64,000 bases of DNA from the NCBI GenBank assembly GCA_022414725.1, contig CM039463.1:84486876-84550875 (forward strand), in the 5' to 3' direction. The position numbers were made by a program, and so were the translations under genes. Positions 53,301 through 63,415 of the stretch are shown here, piece after piece. Numbering within the stretch: the first letter of the stretch is position 1; each line of letters begins with the position of its first letter. This DNA is from Microglena sp. YARC (taxonomy: Eukaryota > Chlorophyta > Chlorophyceae > Chlamydomonadales > Chlamydomonadaceae). Under the pieces are notes generated by a model. The model did not search any database. It worked only from the letters and a program-made list of their open reading frames with translations, and was not told where the DNA came from.

Positions 53301-56300
53301 TAACACCACAACACACACCACAGCACATGCAACACACACCATCACATGCTTCAGGGAATCGCTCATCATCGCCACCAGAACAAGGCAGAATGTTAAGGAT
53401 GTCGAACCATGGCAAAGGCGCACGCAGCCCAATCCAAAGCCCACGCCTTCTGTCCAGTCTTGCCGGTGTTGCCGTCACCACCACAGAACACTTACACACC
53501 ACCACAGCACAGCACACCACACCACCACCACAGCACACATGCACACCACCACACACCTGCTTCAGGAATCGCTCGTCATCGGACCAGAACAGGCGGATGT
53601 CAGGGATGTCGAACAAGACCATGGCCAAGCGCTCCAGCCCCAATCCAAAGGCCCACGCCTTCTGTCCAGTCTTGCCGGTGTTTCCGTCAAGGATGGACTG
53701 CTGCATTGGTCACACCACAACCCAGAACCTTCCAGCCAGTTTCCCTTGAAGAAGATCTCAAGCTCGAAAGAGGGCTCCGTGAAAGGAAAGTAGGGTCCAG
53801 TTCCACGACACTCTACATCTCCAAACAGGGTCTTTGCAAGACTCTCAAGGGATGCTTCAGCTCAATTGGCACAGGAACTCAGTAGGGTCCTGGTCCTTCC
53901 AGTCGGCCTCGGTGAAAATACGCACGCCCTCCATCTGGTGGAAGGACATAACACTCGTTTAGTACTTTGCTTTTACATTGTATACATATGTTACCTTACC
54001 TTAACTCAGTGGGTCCTGGTCCTTCCAGTTGGCCCCTCAGTGAAAGTTTTGCACACCCTCTTCTGGAGTTGGAAGAATTTATCTCTCTATTCTATAATAA
54101 GTATTGTATTACATATTTATAAGGACACATTTATTACATATCTATTAAGTATTTATAACTATTTAGTATTTGCGCATTTATTACATAGTCTATATAAGTA
54201 TTTGATTACATATTTATTACGCATTTAATTACATATCTATTAAGTATGTTTTATGTACATGATCTATTAGTATTTCAGAGTTCAATTTATACATATTATT
54301 ACGTATTTACAATTTCATAATCTATAAGTATTTATTACACATGCATTACAACATTTAATCAAGTATTTATTATGTATTAGCGAACACCTCCATCTGGAGG
54401 TGGGAAAAACAATACCGGTACTCTTTTTTTAGATTTTGTTTTGTATTTTCAAAAGTTAAGTAGTCTTTTTTATCACATTTTACAGCGTATACATTGTTTA
54501 CAAAAAAAAGTTTTGTCAAGGAAGATACCATACGACATGAATATATTGACACGATAAAATCGTACGACTACAACAACGACATTTTTCGGCAAAATTCACC
54601 GTTTGGACAGTTGTGTCGTAAGTATACGACAATATTGTCCTGATCTTTGCTGATATTCATCCTGATATCGTCGCTGATCTTGTGCTCATCGTTATCTTTA
54701 TCTCTACTTTCATCTACTTTCCAGCTTATAGACAACTGAAAGCCGACAGATAGACATCTGATAGCCAACTGGGATGCTCGACTACAAAAAAGCGCGCCCA
54801 CTACATGAATGAGAGGGGGAATGCTATTACCCACAAAGCCAGTCCCCACACCAGCCAGATCATTCTATAGCCGTAAACCCTAAACCCTATAACCTAAACC
54901 CTAAACCCGAGGAGATCTGGCTTGTGGGGACTGGCTTTGTGGGTACTAGCTTCCCCCACCACATGAATGCGCGCCTACAGGATTCGAATTCAGACTCAGA
55001 TTCAGATTAGATCCCTCCTATTTGTGCCGTTGCCTTTACAATGTCCGCCACCTCTGTCGCTTCTGTCAACCAGAGACTCGACAGTGCTGGACTATCCCTA
55101 TACAGTGGTTTCATTTTTCAAACGACGCGTCGCCATTCGCGTCGCCATTGCCGTAGAATGCTATACCCCCCCGGACCCCCCGATGTCGGGACACGCTGCC
55201 CCCCGACCCCCCCAGGCTCCGCGCTTCGCGCTCCGCCATGCGATGGCTTGCACACTATCCTGAAATCAGGGTTGAGTAGCCAAGTAGCTACTCAACCTGG
55301 TCTAAAGAAATCTGAAATTAAAAAACACTGTCCTCTATGTCAGCCTGCACCTGTTCAGGTTGTTCAACAGGGTGTCCAGGGTGTGTTGGAACACTGGTTC
55401 ATGCACCACACGTTTAACCAATGTCATACATGAACAGGTGTTTTACACATTGAACACCTGTTGAACATCCTGAACAGGGTGCAGGCTGCCGTAGGGCATG
55501 GTATAGTGCAGCATGGTACGGTACAGTTAACCCTTAACCCAGGCAGCATGACTAGGCACAGCATACCTGGTGGAAGACAGGGTAGTGGGTGGCATCAATG
55601 GTTAATCGTTCCACCCCTAGCATCAGTGCAATCCTGCCCGTACATCTGACACACAGATCTATTGAAACCACCCTCACCCTTGAACACACCCACACGCCCA
55701 ACCTTCTCACCTACCTCCAGCCACCAGTGCAACAGTGTGGGGGAAGACCCTAGACCAGGCACATGGCGTACCTGGTGGAAGACAGGGTAGTGGGTGGCAC
55801 CAATGGTTAATCGCCACCCTAGCATCATACATCCTGCCCGTACATCTGACACATATCTATTGATACCACCCTCACCCTAAAACACCCACACGCCCACCTT
55901 CTCACCTACCCCCCTAGCCACCAGTGCAACAGTGTGGGGAAGACCCTAGACCCAGGCAACATGGCGTACCTGGTGGAAGACAGGGTAGTGGGTGGCATCA
56001 ATGGTTAATCGCCACCCTAGCATCATGCATCCTGCCCGTACATCTGACACACAGATCTATTGAAACCACCCTCACCCTAACACACCCACACGCCCACCTC
56101 CTCACCTACCCTCCCAGCCACCAGTGCACTAGTGTGGGGAAGACCCTAGACCCAGGCAGCATGACTAGACATGGCGTACCTGGTGGAAGACGGGGTAGTG
56201 GGTGGCATCAATGGTTTATCGCCACCCTATCATCATGCATCCTATCCATACATCTGACACATATCTATTGATACCAACCTCACCCTAACACACACGCCCA

Positions 56301-56921
56301 CCCCCCCACCTAGGCAACATGACTAGACATAGCATACCTGGTGGAAGACGGGGTAGTGGGTGGCATCAATAGAATCCCTTCGGTAAACATCACCGGTGAT
56401 GAGGAAAGCAGTCTTGCCGCTGCGTAGGGTCTCAGCCTGGTGAGCGGAGGGTGTGGCGCAGCGCAGCAAGCTTCTCTGCAGTAACGGTAGTAGGTGCATT
56501 GGTCTTGGGACTGGCCACTGATAAAGTCCTAGCGGATGACAGTTTATCGATTTAAAATTCATTTGAAAGAAAAGAAAGAAATACAGGCACCCAAGGATTC
56601 TTGACCTAAGCAGCCTTCTCTCCAGTCCATCATAGAAAGGTTTTCATTGACTGGGGACCTGGCAAATATACAGGATGATGGATGAAAATGCATGATATAA
56701 ATCAATTTGAAAGGAAATAAAATAAGATACGGTACCCCAAGTCCTACTCATACCGCAGCACCTTCTCTCCCAGTCACATAGTAGGTGTATTGGGGGGCCT
56801 AGCCACATGAAGAAGGAGGGAAACGAAGACTTGTAATGTGTGTGTGTTTGTGTGCGTGTATGTTTCAGTGCGTGTGTGTGTGTGCGCGTGAGAGAGTTTG
56901 ATTGTGTGTGTGGAGATGAGT

Positions 56922-56975
<54 letters not shown>

Positions 56976-56987
56976 GCGGAGAGAGAG

Positions 56988-57053
<66 letters not shown>

Positions 57054-57056
57054 AGA

Positions 57057-57127
<71 letters not shown>

Positions 57128-58165
57128 CCTTGGCGTTGGCAGCGCAGCACCTTCTCTGCAGTAACAGTAGTAGGGTGTCATTGGGGGACCTGGACACATG
57201 ATGAAAGAGGAAACGAACACTCGTAATGATGCATGTACTAATTATGACGCATGCAGTCATCATGACACATGTGACACGTTCTAATTATGACACATGCACT
57301 CACTATGACACATGTGACATGTTCTGATTATGACACATGCAGTCATCATGACACATGTGACATGTTCTTATTATGACACATGCACTCGCAATGATACATT
57401 TACTTATTATGACACATGCACTCGCAATGATACATTTACTAATTATGACACACGCAGTCGCAATGATACATTTACTAATTATGACTGGTACATGCAGTAA
57501 TAATATACATTTAACTAATCATACAGACTTGTAATGATACACAGAAGGATACATGAAACTAAATATCATCTCTGCTGCGTTCTTAGTCAAATTTAGTCAA
57601 TTTGGGTCGATTTTAGTCAATTATAGTCAATTTAGGTCGATTTTAGTCAAATTGTGTCTCTCATTTTTTTAACGTCTCTTGTTACAATAAATAACCTTGG
57701 CCAAAACGGGGTCTAATATTACGATCGTAATGTATTACGGGGGAAATCCCTGCTATACATGTTTGTTTAGCCAAATCTAGTCAACATCTTCTAGTCGTCT
57801 ACTCAGTGCATGTGTCATAAATAGTACATGTATCATTATGAGTGCATGTGTCATTATGAGTACATGTGTCATTATGAGTGCATGTGTCATAATTAGTACA
57901 TGTGTCATTATGAGTGCATGAGTCATAATTAGTACATGTGTCATTATGAGTGCATGTGTCATAATTAGTACATGTGTCATTATGAGTGCATGAGTCATAA
58001 TTAGTACATGCATCATAATGACACATGAAGCCATTATGATACATGCACTAATTATGCACACAATGATACAAGAAATGAAACATGTTTGTTCAGCGTCATC
58101 GTCTTTTAGTCTTACGTCCCACCAGGTCACCCCTGTGGTGTGTGTGGTGTGTGTGTGTGTGTGTG

Positions 58166-58196
<31 letters not shown>

Positions 58197-58206
58197 GGGG
58201 GGGGGT

Positions 58207-58272
<66 letters not shown>

Positions 58273-58602
58273 GGAGGTTGGGGGGTTTGGGGGTCATAAT
58301 ACACGCAATGATACATGAAATGAAACACGTTTGTTCAGCAAAATCTGCTCTTAGTCGTAGGTCCCACCAGGTCACCCCTGTGTGTGTGTGGGTGGGTGGG
58401 TGGTGGGGTGAGGGAGGTTGGGGGTTGGGGCTCATTATACACGCAATGATACATGAAATGAAACACGTTTGTTCAGCCAAATCTAGGCTGCTCAACGTCT
58501 TTTAGTCGTACATCCAACCAGGTCACCCCTGTGTGTGTGTGTAGGTGTGTAGGTGTGTGTTTTGTGTGTGTTTGTGTGGTGAGTGTGTGTGTGTGTGTGT
58601 GT

Positions 58603-58671
<69 letters not shown>

Positions 58672-60268
58672 TTGTGCGTGTGTGTTGTGTGTGTGTGTGT
58701 GTGGTGTGTGGTGTGTGTGTGTGTGAGAGTGTTGTGTGTGTGTGTGTGTGTGTTTGTGCCTGTGTGTGTGGTGTGTGTGTGTGGGGGGGGGGGGGTCTGT
58801 GTGTGTGTGTGTGTGTGTGTGTGAGTGTGTGTCTGTGTGTGTGTGCGGTGTGTGTGTGTGTGTGTTGGGGGGTGGGGGGGGGGGGGGGGGGGGGGGGGTA
58901 TGTTGTGTGCACGTGCAAATATATGAAGTCTCCCCTGCCACGTAGTAGTAGTTGTTGGAGGACCTGGGTTTTTAGGTTCAGGGTTAGGGTTAGGGAGCAT
59001 GACGATGTGCATGGGGTGCATGGGGTGAGGGGGTTCCACTCATGCTGACAAGTGTGAATGTGTGCATTACCTGTATGTATGCAGCATGTGCGTGTGTTCC
59101 AGTCCATATCTTACTGGAACGAGCACCTTGGGCGCATACATGCTTAGTTTAATGCTCGATGCATTACCCTATACTGCTTACAACCTATTGATCTACTACA
59201 ATCATTACATTGCATTGTCATAGGCAGGCCAGTTTTGAACCAAGACAAGTATGTAGGTGCTAGCTGGCTTACATTACATTGCAGGCCAGTGTTGACCCAA
59301 GACCAGCCCATTCCACAGCATCCGGGGGGACTTCTCCACATGCATGCTACAGTTCAGTTTCACAAACGAGAAAATGATGAGCGCTGATTTTAGTTTGGGC
59401 TGTACTACTCATAGAGAAGAAGAAAGAGAAGAATTGCGTTAAGGCTTCCAGCTCCTCCTCTCCATATCTTGGTAGGGCAGTCTTGATGTGGAGAGGTTCC
59501 AGCTTCTTCTCTCCACATCCTGGTTTATATACCCATTAGTGTGCGATTTTGTTGCACATCAGGATGTACCCAGCAAAAACGATGAACCCCCTCCCCCTTC
59601 CCCCCCCACCCACCCACACCACACACACACCACACACATATGCACACACCCACCACCACCAGGGTAGTTCCTGATGTGGAGAGGGTTCAGCTTCTTCGTG
59701 TCTCCCATCCTGGTATTCATACCTACTAGAACATTGCACGTCAGGATGACCCTCCCCACCCACCCCACCCCCACCCACCCACCCACCCACGCACACACCA
59801 CCACCACCAGAGTAGTCTTGATGTGGAGAGGTCCGCTTTCATCTCGACATTCAACAATCACAAGCTGCCACCTGGACACATGGTCAGCTGGCCACCAACA
59901 CGTCATGGGAAGTTGGCGGATGGTGGTCACTACGGGTAGAGATCGTCCATGACGGTAAACACTCCGGGGTTGCGCTGCTCGAAGTAGTTGGATATAGCCG
60001 CCTTGATGATTCCCAAGGGGTGGTCTACGTTCTGGTGTAAGTTCTTGCTCATCTTCTCGTAAATGTAGTCACTGACGTTGCAGGCGGGGTCGCTAGTAAT
60101 GACTTCCGACCTGGGGACCGTAGCACGAGTTTCCTGGGCAGGCCGCAGCCTTGGGGGTGACGCCGCACAGCGCGGGCTGGTGCGAATTGCCCTGACTGGG
60201 GCCACCACTGAGCCGGGATTGGCCCTCCTCAGCTGCACGGATGCGCGACCAGCGTTCATGCTCCTCAT
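50360..60268 (-). CDS. FARS2: Organellar phenylalanyl-tRNA synthetase (single-chain class II), frameshifted
   Basis: PheRS charges tRNA-Phe in mitochondria or plastids (EC 6.1.1.20). Minus-strand exons: 60268 to about 59840, with an Arg/Ala/Ser-rich presequence and then [20 protein letters not shown]; 56475-56338, with [20 protein letters not shown] and [11 protein letters not shown]; 53934-53557, with [32 protein letters not shown], motif 3 [20 protein letters not shown] and DDERFLKQ; and 50890 to about 50650, with [19 protein letters not shown] and LIDEF of the FDX-ACB anticodon-binding domain. The C-terminus near [13 protein letters not shown] (50390) is unclear. At least six single-base shifts break the frame near 59930, 59890, 53870, 53830, 53755, 53735 and 50800. 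The 53934-53557 exon is still a multiple of three. These are either sequencing errors near the gap or a decaying gene. Confidence 0.8.
50370..50660 (-). repeat. Donor-side copies of the PheRS last exon
   Basis: CTCATCATCAGTCAACACC-type complements (TDDEI coding) recur at 50393, 50470, 50545 (decayed) and 50655, with CATGCAGGGCATTGATCTC. CACACACTAACAC spacers lie between. Confidence 0.65.
50830..52200 (-). repeat. About eight acceptor-side copies of the PheRS FDX-ACB exon
   Basis: GGGGGAACCTGGAGAAAGAC TTGAACTTGGCGTTCAGGGC GTCGGCCTTGAACTGCA recurs near 50850, 51015, 51260, 51385, 51540, 51695, 51840 and 52125. On the minus strand each is gcag then [36 protein letters not shown] spacers lie between. 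Many small indels separate the copies. Confidence 0.75.
52200..52960. repeat. GCATGGAGGTGTGTA and GGGCACATGGACA repeats
   Basis: TGCATGGAGGTG units at 52230-52500, then GCACATGGCACAACACACGGG units at 52590-52850 and CACCACCACAGCACACA to 52960. This is PheRS intron. Confidence 0.75.
52965..53556 (-). repeat. Three donor-side copies of the PheRS motif-3 exon
   Basis: Complements of the exon's last ~120 bases (ending GAGCGATTCCTGAAGCAG, then gt) recur at 52972-53100, 53162-53285 and 53347-53475. They carry mutated versions of the GLGLERL and DDERF motifs, plus CACCACCACAGCACACATGC spacers. Confidence 0.8.
53880..54420 (-). repeat. Acceptor-side copies of the PheRS 53934 exon; TATTTATTA-rich spacer
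   Basis: GTGGGTCCTGGTCCTTCCAG TTGGCCC... CCCTCTTCTGGAG at 54006-54072 and ACACCTCCATCTGGAGG at 54384-54402 copy the exon start at 53934. Between them lies TATTTATTACATATCTATTA-type sequence. Confidence 0.65.
54791..54976. repeat. Inverted repeat enclosing plant-type telomere motifs
   Basis: The left arm at 54792-54860 (ACCCACAAAGCCAGTCCCCA CA..AGCCAGAT) pairs with the right arm at 54913-54975 (ATCTGGCTTGTGGGGACTGG CTTTGTGGGT). The spacer at 54873-54910 is CCCTAAACCCTATAACC and more CCCTAAACCC, the TTTAGGG type. Confidence 0.75.
55103..55330. mobile_element. hAT-like MITE family M2, copy 2
   Basis: Starts CAGTGGTTTCATTTTTC and ends TTAAAAAACACTG. The interior is the reverse of copy 1 (GACGCGTCGCCATT, CTCCGCGCTTCGCGCTCCGC, ACCTGGTCTAAAGAAATCTG). 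A GTTGAGTAGCCAAGTAGCTACTCAAC palindrome has been added. The 8-bp flanks TCCCTATA and TCCTCTAT match poorly. Confidence 0.6.
55340..55490. mobile_element. Foldback element F1, copy 2
   Basis: Inverted arms CAGCCTGCACCTGTTCAGGT and, inverted, GGCAGCCTGCACCCTGTTCA enclose internal ACAGGTGTT palindromes. It abuts the M2 element within 10 bp. Confidence 0.65.
55550..56337 (-). repeat. Four donor-side copies of the PheRS 56475-56338 exon (~200-bp period)
   Basis: GTACCTGGTGGAAGACAGGG TAGTGGGTGGCATCAATGG recurs at 55566, 55769, 55966 and 56177, before the true one at 56332. On the minus strand each is [11 protein letters not shown] then a GTACGC/GTATGC donor. Spacers contain ACCACCCTCACCCTAACACA and GTGTGGGGAAGACCCTAGAC. 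Confidence 0.85.
56560..57230 (-). repeat. Acceptor-side copies of the PheRS 56475 exon and (GA)n tracts
   Basis: GCAGCACCTTCTCTGCAGTA ACAGTAGTAGG at 57143 and GCAGCACCTTCTCTCCCAGT CACATAGTAGG at 56756 match the exon start at 56475. (GA)n with interruptions fills 56925-57125. Confidence 0.7.
57230..58080. repeat. Two ~36-bp satellite arrays in inverted orientation
   Basis: 57230-57480 holds AATTATGACACATGCACTCA-type units. 57820-58060 holds the reverse complement (TGAGTGCATGTGTCATAATT AGTACATGTGTCATTA). About 340 bp of unrelated sequence with TTTAGTCAATTTAGGTCGAT lies between, so a long hairpin is possible. Confidence 0.75.
58080..58920. repeat. GT microsatellites, poly-G runs and a three-copy ~190-bp unit
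   Basis: CATGTTTGTTCAGC...TCTTTTAGTC...CCACCAGGTCACCCCTGTGT occurs at 58080, 58325 and 58465, each followed by (GT)n. 58195-58270 and 58865-58900 are poly-G. Frames of CVCVC or HTHTH type are artefacts. Confidence 0.8.
59205..59340. repeat. Dispersed repeat R7 (GTCATAGGCAGGCCAG), two units
   Basis: ACATTGCATTGTCATAGGCA GGCCAGTTTTGAACC and TTACATTGCAGGCCAGTGTT GACCCAAGACCAGCCCATTC CACAGCATCCGGGG match 10475-10545. Confidence 0.6.
59425..59870 (-). repeat. Donor-side copies in PheRS intron 1
   Basis: TTGATGTGGAGAGG then TCCAGCTTCTTCTCTCCACA TCCTGG units recur near 59485, 59675 and 59818, separated by CACCCACCACCACC. They appear to copy the end of the first exon, whose boundary I could not fix. 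Confidence 0.5.
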
Positions 60269-60299
60269 CGTGAGCTTCTTTCGTACGTAAAGTCAGTTG

Positions 60300-61090
60300 C
60301 AATTGATTGGAGGAGAGCGGTCGCCTGGGGGCGATGCGAAAGGAGCGTAAGGAAGAGGGGAGGTTGGTAGGTGATGGATAAAGTGGAGGGTCGGGACAGA
60401 GGCGGGTGGCTCAGGTTCGCACCCAGAAAGTGGTGGCGTGGATAAGGCGGGGGGGGCCAGGGGGGGCGGGGGCCACGGACGTCTGGGACCCGAAAGATTC
60501 GAGAAATCGAGCATCTGATTTACCTCATGGCCTGATCTGCATGGGGTGATTTACTAGTTAGCTAATCTTGTTCAGTGCTAGTCTCCTCCGGGACGTCCGG
60601 TCGGGCTTGGGGCGGTGTTTGAGGCGCATGGTTACATTTCAAAAAATGATATTTTTGGCAAAGTTCGAAAACTGTGTTTCATAAATAGTAGCAATAGTAT
60701 GCATGGAGAACACACACAACCACCTCCCCCATCCACCCAGCCAGCCAATCAATTCAACCGACCCAACCAACCCAATCAATCAAGACAAGACCTGGCCTTA
60801 ACATCCGTGTGAGACTTCCAGTCATCCACCTATATTTAGACCCGGTCTATAAGACCCCGTATGTGTATTGTTATGTATGTTGTTATGTGAGGTGTTATGT
60901 ATATTGTTATGCATGTTGTTACAGTCCAGGGGTAGGTCAAGTAGGCTAAAGGGACTTTTCCAACCGTGACAGAAAGGGCTAACAAAAAAAGCATTCATGA
61001 ACTACCCCCCAAATAATCGTTTTACTGGTGGGGGCGCCTTGAGTTCGTGCTGACATGTGACAATTTTAATTGTATAGTCGGGTAATAGTA
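60300..61090. other. Region upstream of PheRS; S2 SINE at 60913-61075
   Basis: 60300-60600 is GC-rich and is the likely PheRS promoter side (minus strand). A near full-length reverse S2 copy runs from GTTACAGTCCAGGGGTAGGT (60920) to GAGTTCGTGCTGACATG (61055). (TTATGTATGTTG)n adjoins its 3' end at 60868-60918. No ORF is supported. Confidence 0.5.
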
Positions 61091-61454
61091 TAGAAACTAA
61101 AATCTTCATCTCACATGGAATGGTAATTTAACTGTGCAATTCTTATCGCATGTTTGATTAAAGTTCTAGTAAAAGGGCCTAACTGCAAGTCTACAACCTA
61201 TTACCAAGGTGGTGAATCCATCTTCACACGAAATTCAACAAAAATTGACATAAATAGGGGTAAACCTCTTACACCCCAAGTCATGCTGTTCCATTTGGTA
61301 TTTCAGCAGGCTCCCAAAAGTAAAGAAAATTGCGCTCTGGTTCAAATAGGCGCCTCTCTCTAGTTCCCCTTGGAGCTTGGACATACACTTGTTCCTTACT
61401 GGTTCCCACACCGTACATCTATAAGCAAGGCATAGCAAGTACATGCGACCAGGC

Positions 61455-61600
61455 CAGGGGTGTTCAAAACGCTACGTTTCACGTCTCTCAAACGCAGATT
61501 TGTGAGGTTACATTACGTTCGAAACGTAGATTCTGGCCCACGAAGCGTAGATCAGTTACGTCGCAAAACGTTGATTTCGAAGTACCCATGAACACCCCTG
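61455..61600. mobile_element. hAT-like MITE M3, single copy (146 bp)
   Basis: Perfect 12-bp inverted ends CAGGGGTGTTCA and TGAACACCCCTG. The interior repeats ACGTAG/ACGTTT motifs (GAAACGTAGATTC). The 8-bp flanks do not match, so the duplication is lost or the ends are misplaced. No other copy is in the window. Confidence 0.6.
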
Positions 61601-61619
61601 CAATCCGATAAACTGCTAA

Positions 61620-62017
61620 GAAAAGCGTCCAGACAAAAACAAAGCTAGGGCTTGCCTAGGGCCCGGTGGACCCTAGGTGTGACCTGCGTCCCTTTCACCT
61701 GTCAGATTGCTGATCCCGAGGCATGTCCTTTTAGACATCCCCAGGGCAGGATAGAGGTGTCGCTGGGATGCGATGCGTCAGATCTCGAAATCTGATTACC
61801 GGTGCCCGCTGGTTCCTAAATGGCCCAGTTCTTTGGGTGAACATCGTCCCAAGAAAATCCAAACAATCTCTGGTGCTGTTCTTTGAGGGTCTATCCGCCT
61901 CTATCTGCATCTGCGAGACACTACTGTATTATTTGTAGAAAGAGCCCTCAGGAAAAAAAACTCCGGAAATACTAGAACTCTAGCTGTCTAAGTCGTGCAA
62001 GCTCGCAAGTCGCAAGA
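61620..62017. other. No recognised feature
   Basis: Mixed-composition sequence before the candidate exon at 62018. It could hold the promoter of the zinc-finger gene, but no motif is clear. Confidence 0.35.
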
Positions 62018-62158
62018 ATGCTGCGCCTCTCTCCCGCGCGGGTTCTACCGGCCCCTGCTCGATTGAGCGGGATAAGCAATATCCACCCTGGGCTATATCA
62101 GACAAAGGCTTTCCAAAGGCCCTCCCTGAGACGGTCACATTTGGCAGCAGTGGAAGCG
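62018..62158 (+). CDS. Putative first coding exon with organellar-type presequence
   Basis: ATG at 62018 opens 47 codons ending exactly at a GCG|gtgagt donor, phase 0. The peptide starts MLRLSPARVLPAPARLSG and is rich in Arg, Ala, Ser and Leu with almost no acidic residues, as in mitochondrial or plastid presequences. It could be the 5' exon of the zinc-finger gene downstream, but no sequence evidence links them. Confidence 0.35.
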
Positions 62159-62234
62159 GTGAGTGCACCATTTAAATTTTAACTAGGATTGACTTGTTTG
62201 TCGTTCCTCCTGCTCCGAGATTTTCTACTTCTGT

Positions 62235-62660
62235 ATGAGTGGCAATGCCATTCGAACTGAATCCTCGGTGTCGCTGGTTTGCGTCGTGAGACCCACATCT
62301 CGGGTTGAATTTCCTTTTGTCCCTTCCCAGTCATTTAAAACAAAAACTGGGGTAGCGGTAATAGTCACGGACTCACGGTTGGCAAGTGGCCTGGCATGCC
62401 CCACTTTTCCAACGGGTGCCTACTAATGAGGATTTTGTCCGCCTTTTTCTTTCCGAATCCCCGTAAGCCCTGTTTGTGTGTAACGGGTTCCCATTTCCTG
62501 GGATGAGAATCCTTGCAATACAAAAAACGCCATTCGAACTGAATCCTCTGTGCCGCTGGTTTGTGTAGGGAGACCCACCTCCTGGGGTGAGGTACCTATC
62601 ACGACTAAAAAAACAAATCAAGAACGCGGCGGTAATTTTGATTTTTGGCAAGCTCCTTTA
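62235..62660 (+). repeat. Tandem duplicate of ~300 bp upstream of the zinc-finger exons
   Basis: GCCATTCGAACTGAATCCTC then GCTGGTTTG and GAGACCCAC occurs at 62248 and 62530, with a third partial CGGGTTCCCATTTCCTGGGA at 62483. The second copy runs into the coding exon ending at 62729, so this is probably another exon-edge copy. Confidence 0.55.
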
Positions 62661-63415
62661 GCTTGTCTGGCTAACACTGAAATATACGAATACATAACGT
62701 GTGATGATTGGGTGACTTTCTGCAACCAGGTAAGGTCCATCCCATATACCATATAGAGATTCATACCATCGCACATTCTTTACTCAAACTCTTTTATTAA
62801 CATCCGGCTATTGCACGTGAACCGTCTTGATCTAACATTTTTACATTTGTAGTGCTATAATTGTATACTCCAGTCGTGATTCGTCCCCCTTCCCCCGGCC
62901 AACCCTGCTATCCCTGATGCCCAATTGTCCAGGTCGCATTGTACACTTGTCCGAAGTGTTTCAAATTGTTTGACAGTGAGGGGGCCTTGGAGCAACATAC
63001 TGAGGCTAAGCACCATTCTCAGCACCATTCGACTCGTCATGATGACTTGCGACTCGATGAACTGGAAGCTCCATTTGGCATGCCAGGAGAATGGCTTAAG
63101 ACCCAAGATTGGGTCAGAAGGTCACCAAGGGGAAGGAAAAGCTTCGGGGCCTTCAAATGCATGCCTTGCGGGCGCACATGGCTTTCGGCACATTCTTATC
63201 CCAGATACAAGCAAGGTTGCAAGGGATGTGATGCCGAGTATCTCCCTATCTACCTTTGGCACAACGACCCCAGCAGCCCCAGGGATGAGGACGACAATGA
63301 GGACTATGACGATGAGGGTGAAGACAAACCTCATGATTCTGAGCGCTGTGAAGCATGCCGCGCCGGAGTTTGCGATATGGCCTTCAAGAGAACCCGGTCC
63401 CGGATGCTGTACTGA
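62550..63415 (+). CDS. C2H2 plus 3CxxC-type zinc-finger protein
   Basis: Two exons: one ending at 62729 (CAG|gtaagg, in-frame EYITCDDWVTFCNQ) and one at 62933-63415 (stop TGA). They join in phase 0 across a 203-bp intron. The exon start upstream of 62729 is uncertain; the frame is open from at least 62550. The second exon has a C2H2 finger (YTCPKCFKLFDSEGALEQHT then EAKH), then FGAFKCMPCGRTWLSAHSYP, GCKGC, an Asp/Glu-rich acidic stretch and CEACRAGVC. This resembles the zf-3CxxC domain of ZAR1/RTP-like proteins, where paired CxxC motifs bind zinc. A nucleic-acid or protein-binding role is likely. Residue spacing fits, but the family call is by eye only. Confidence 0.65.
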
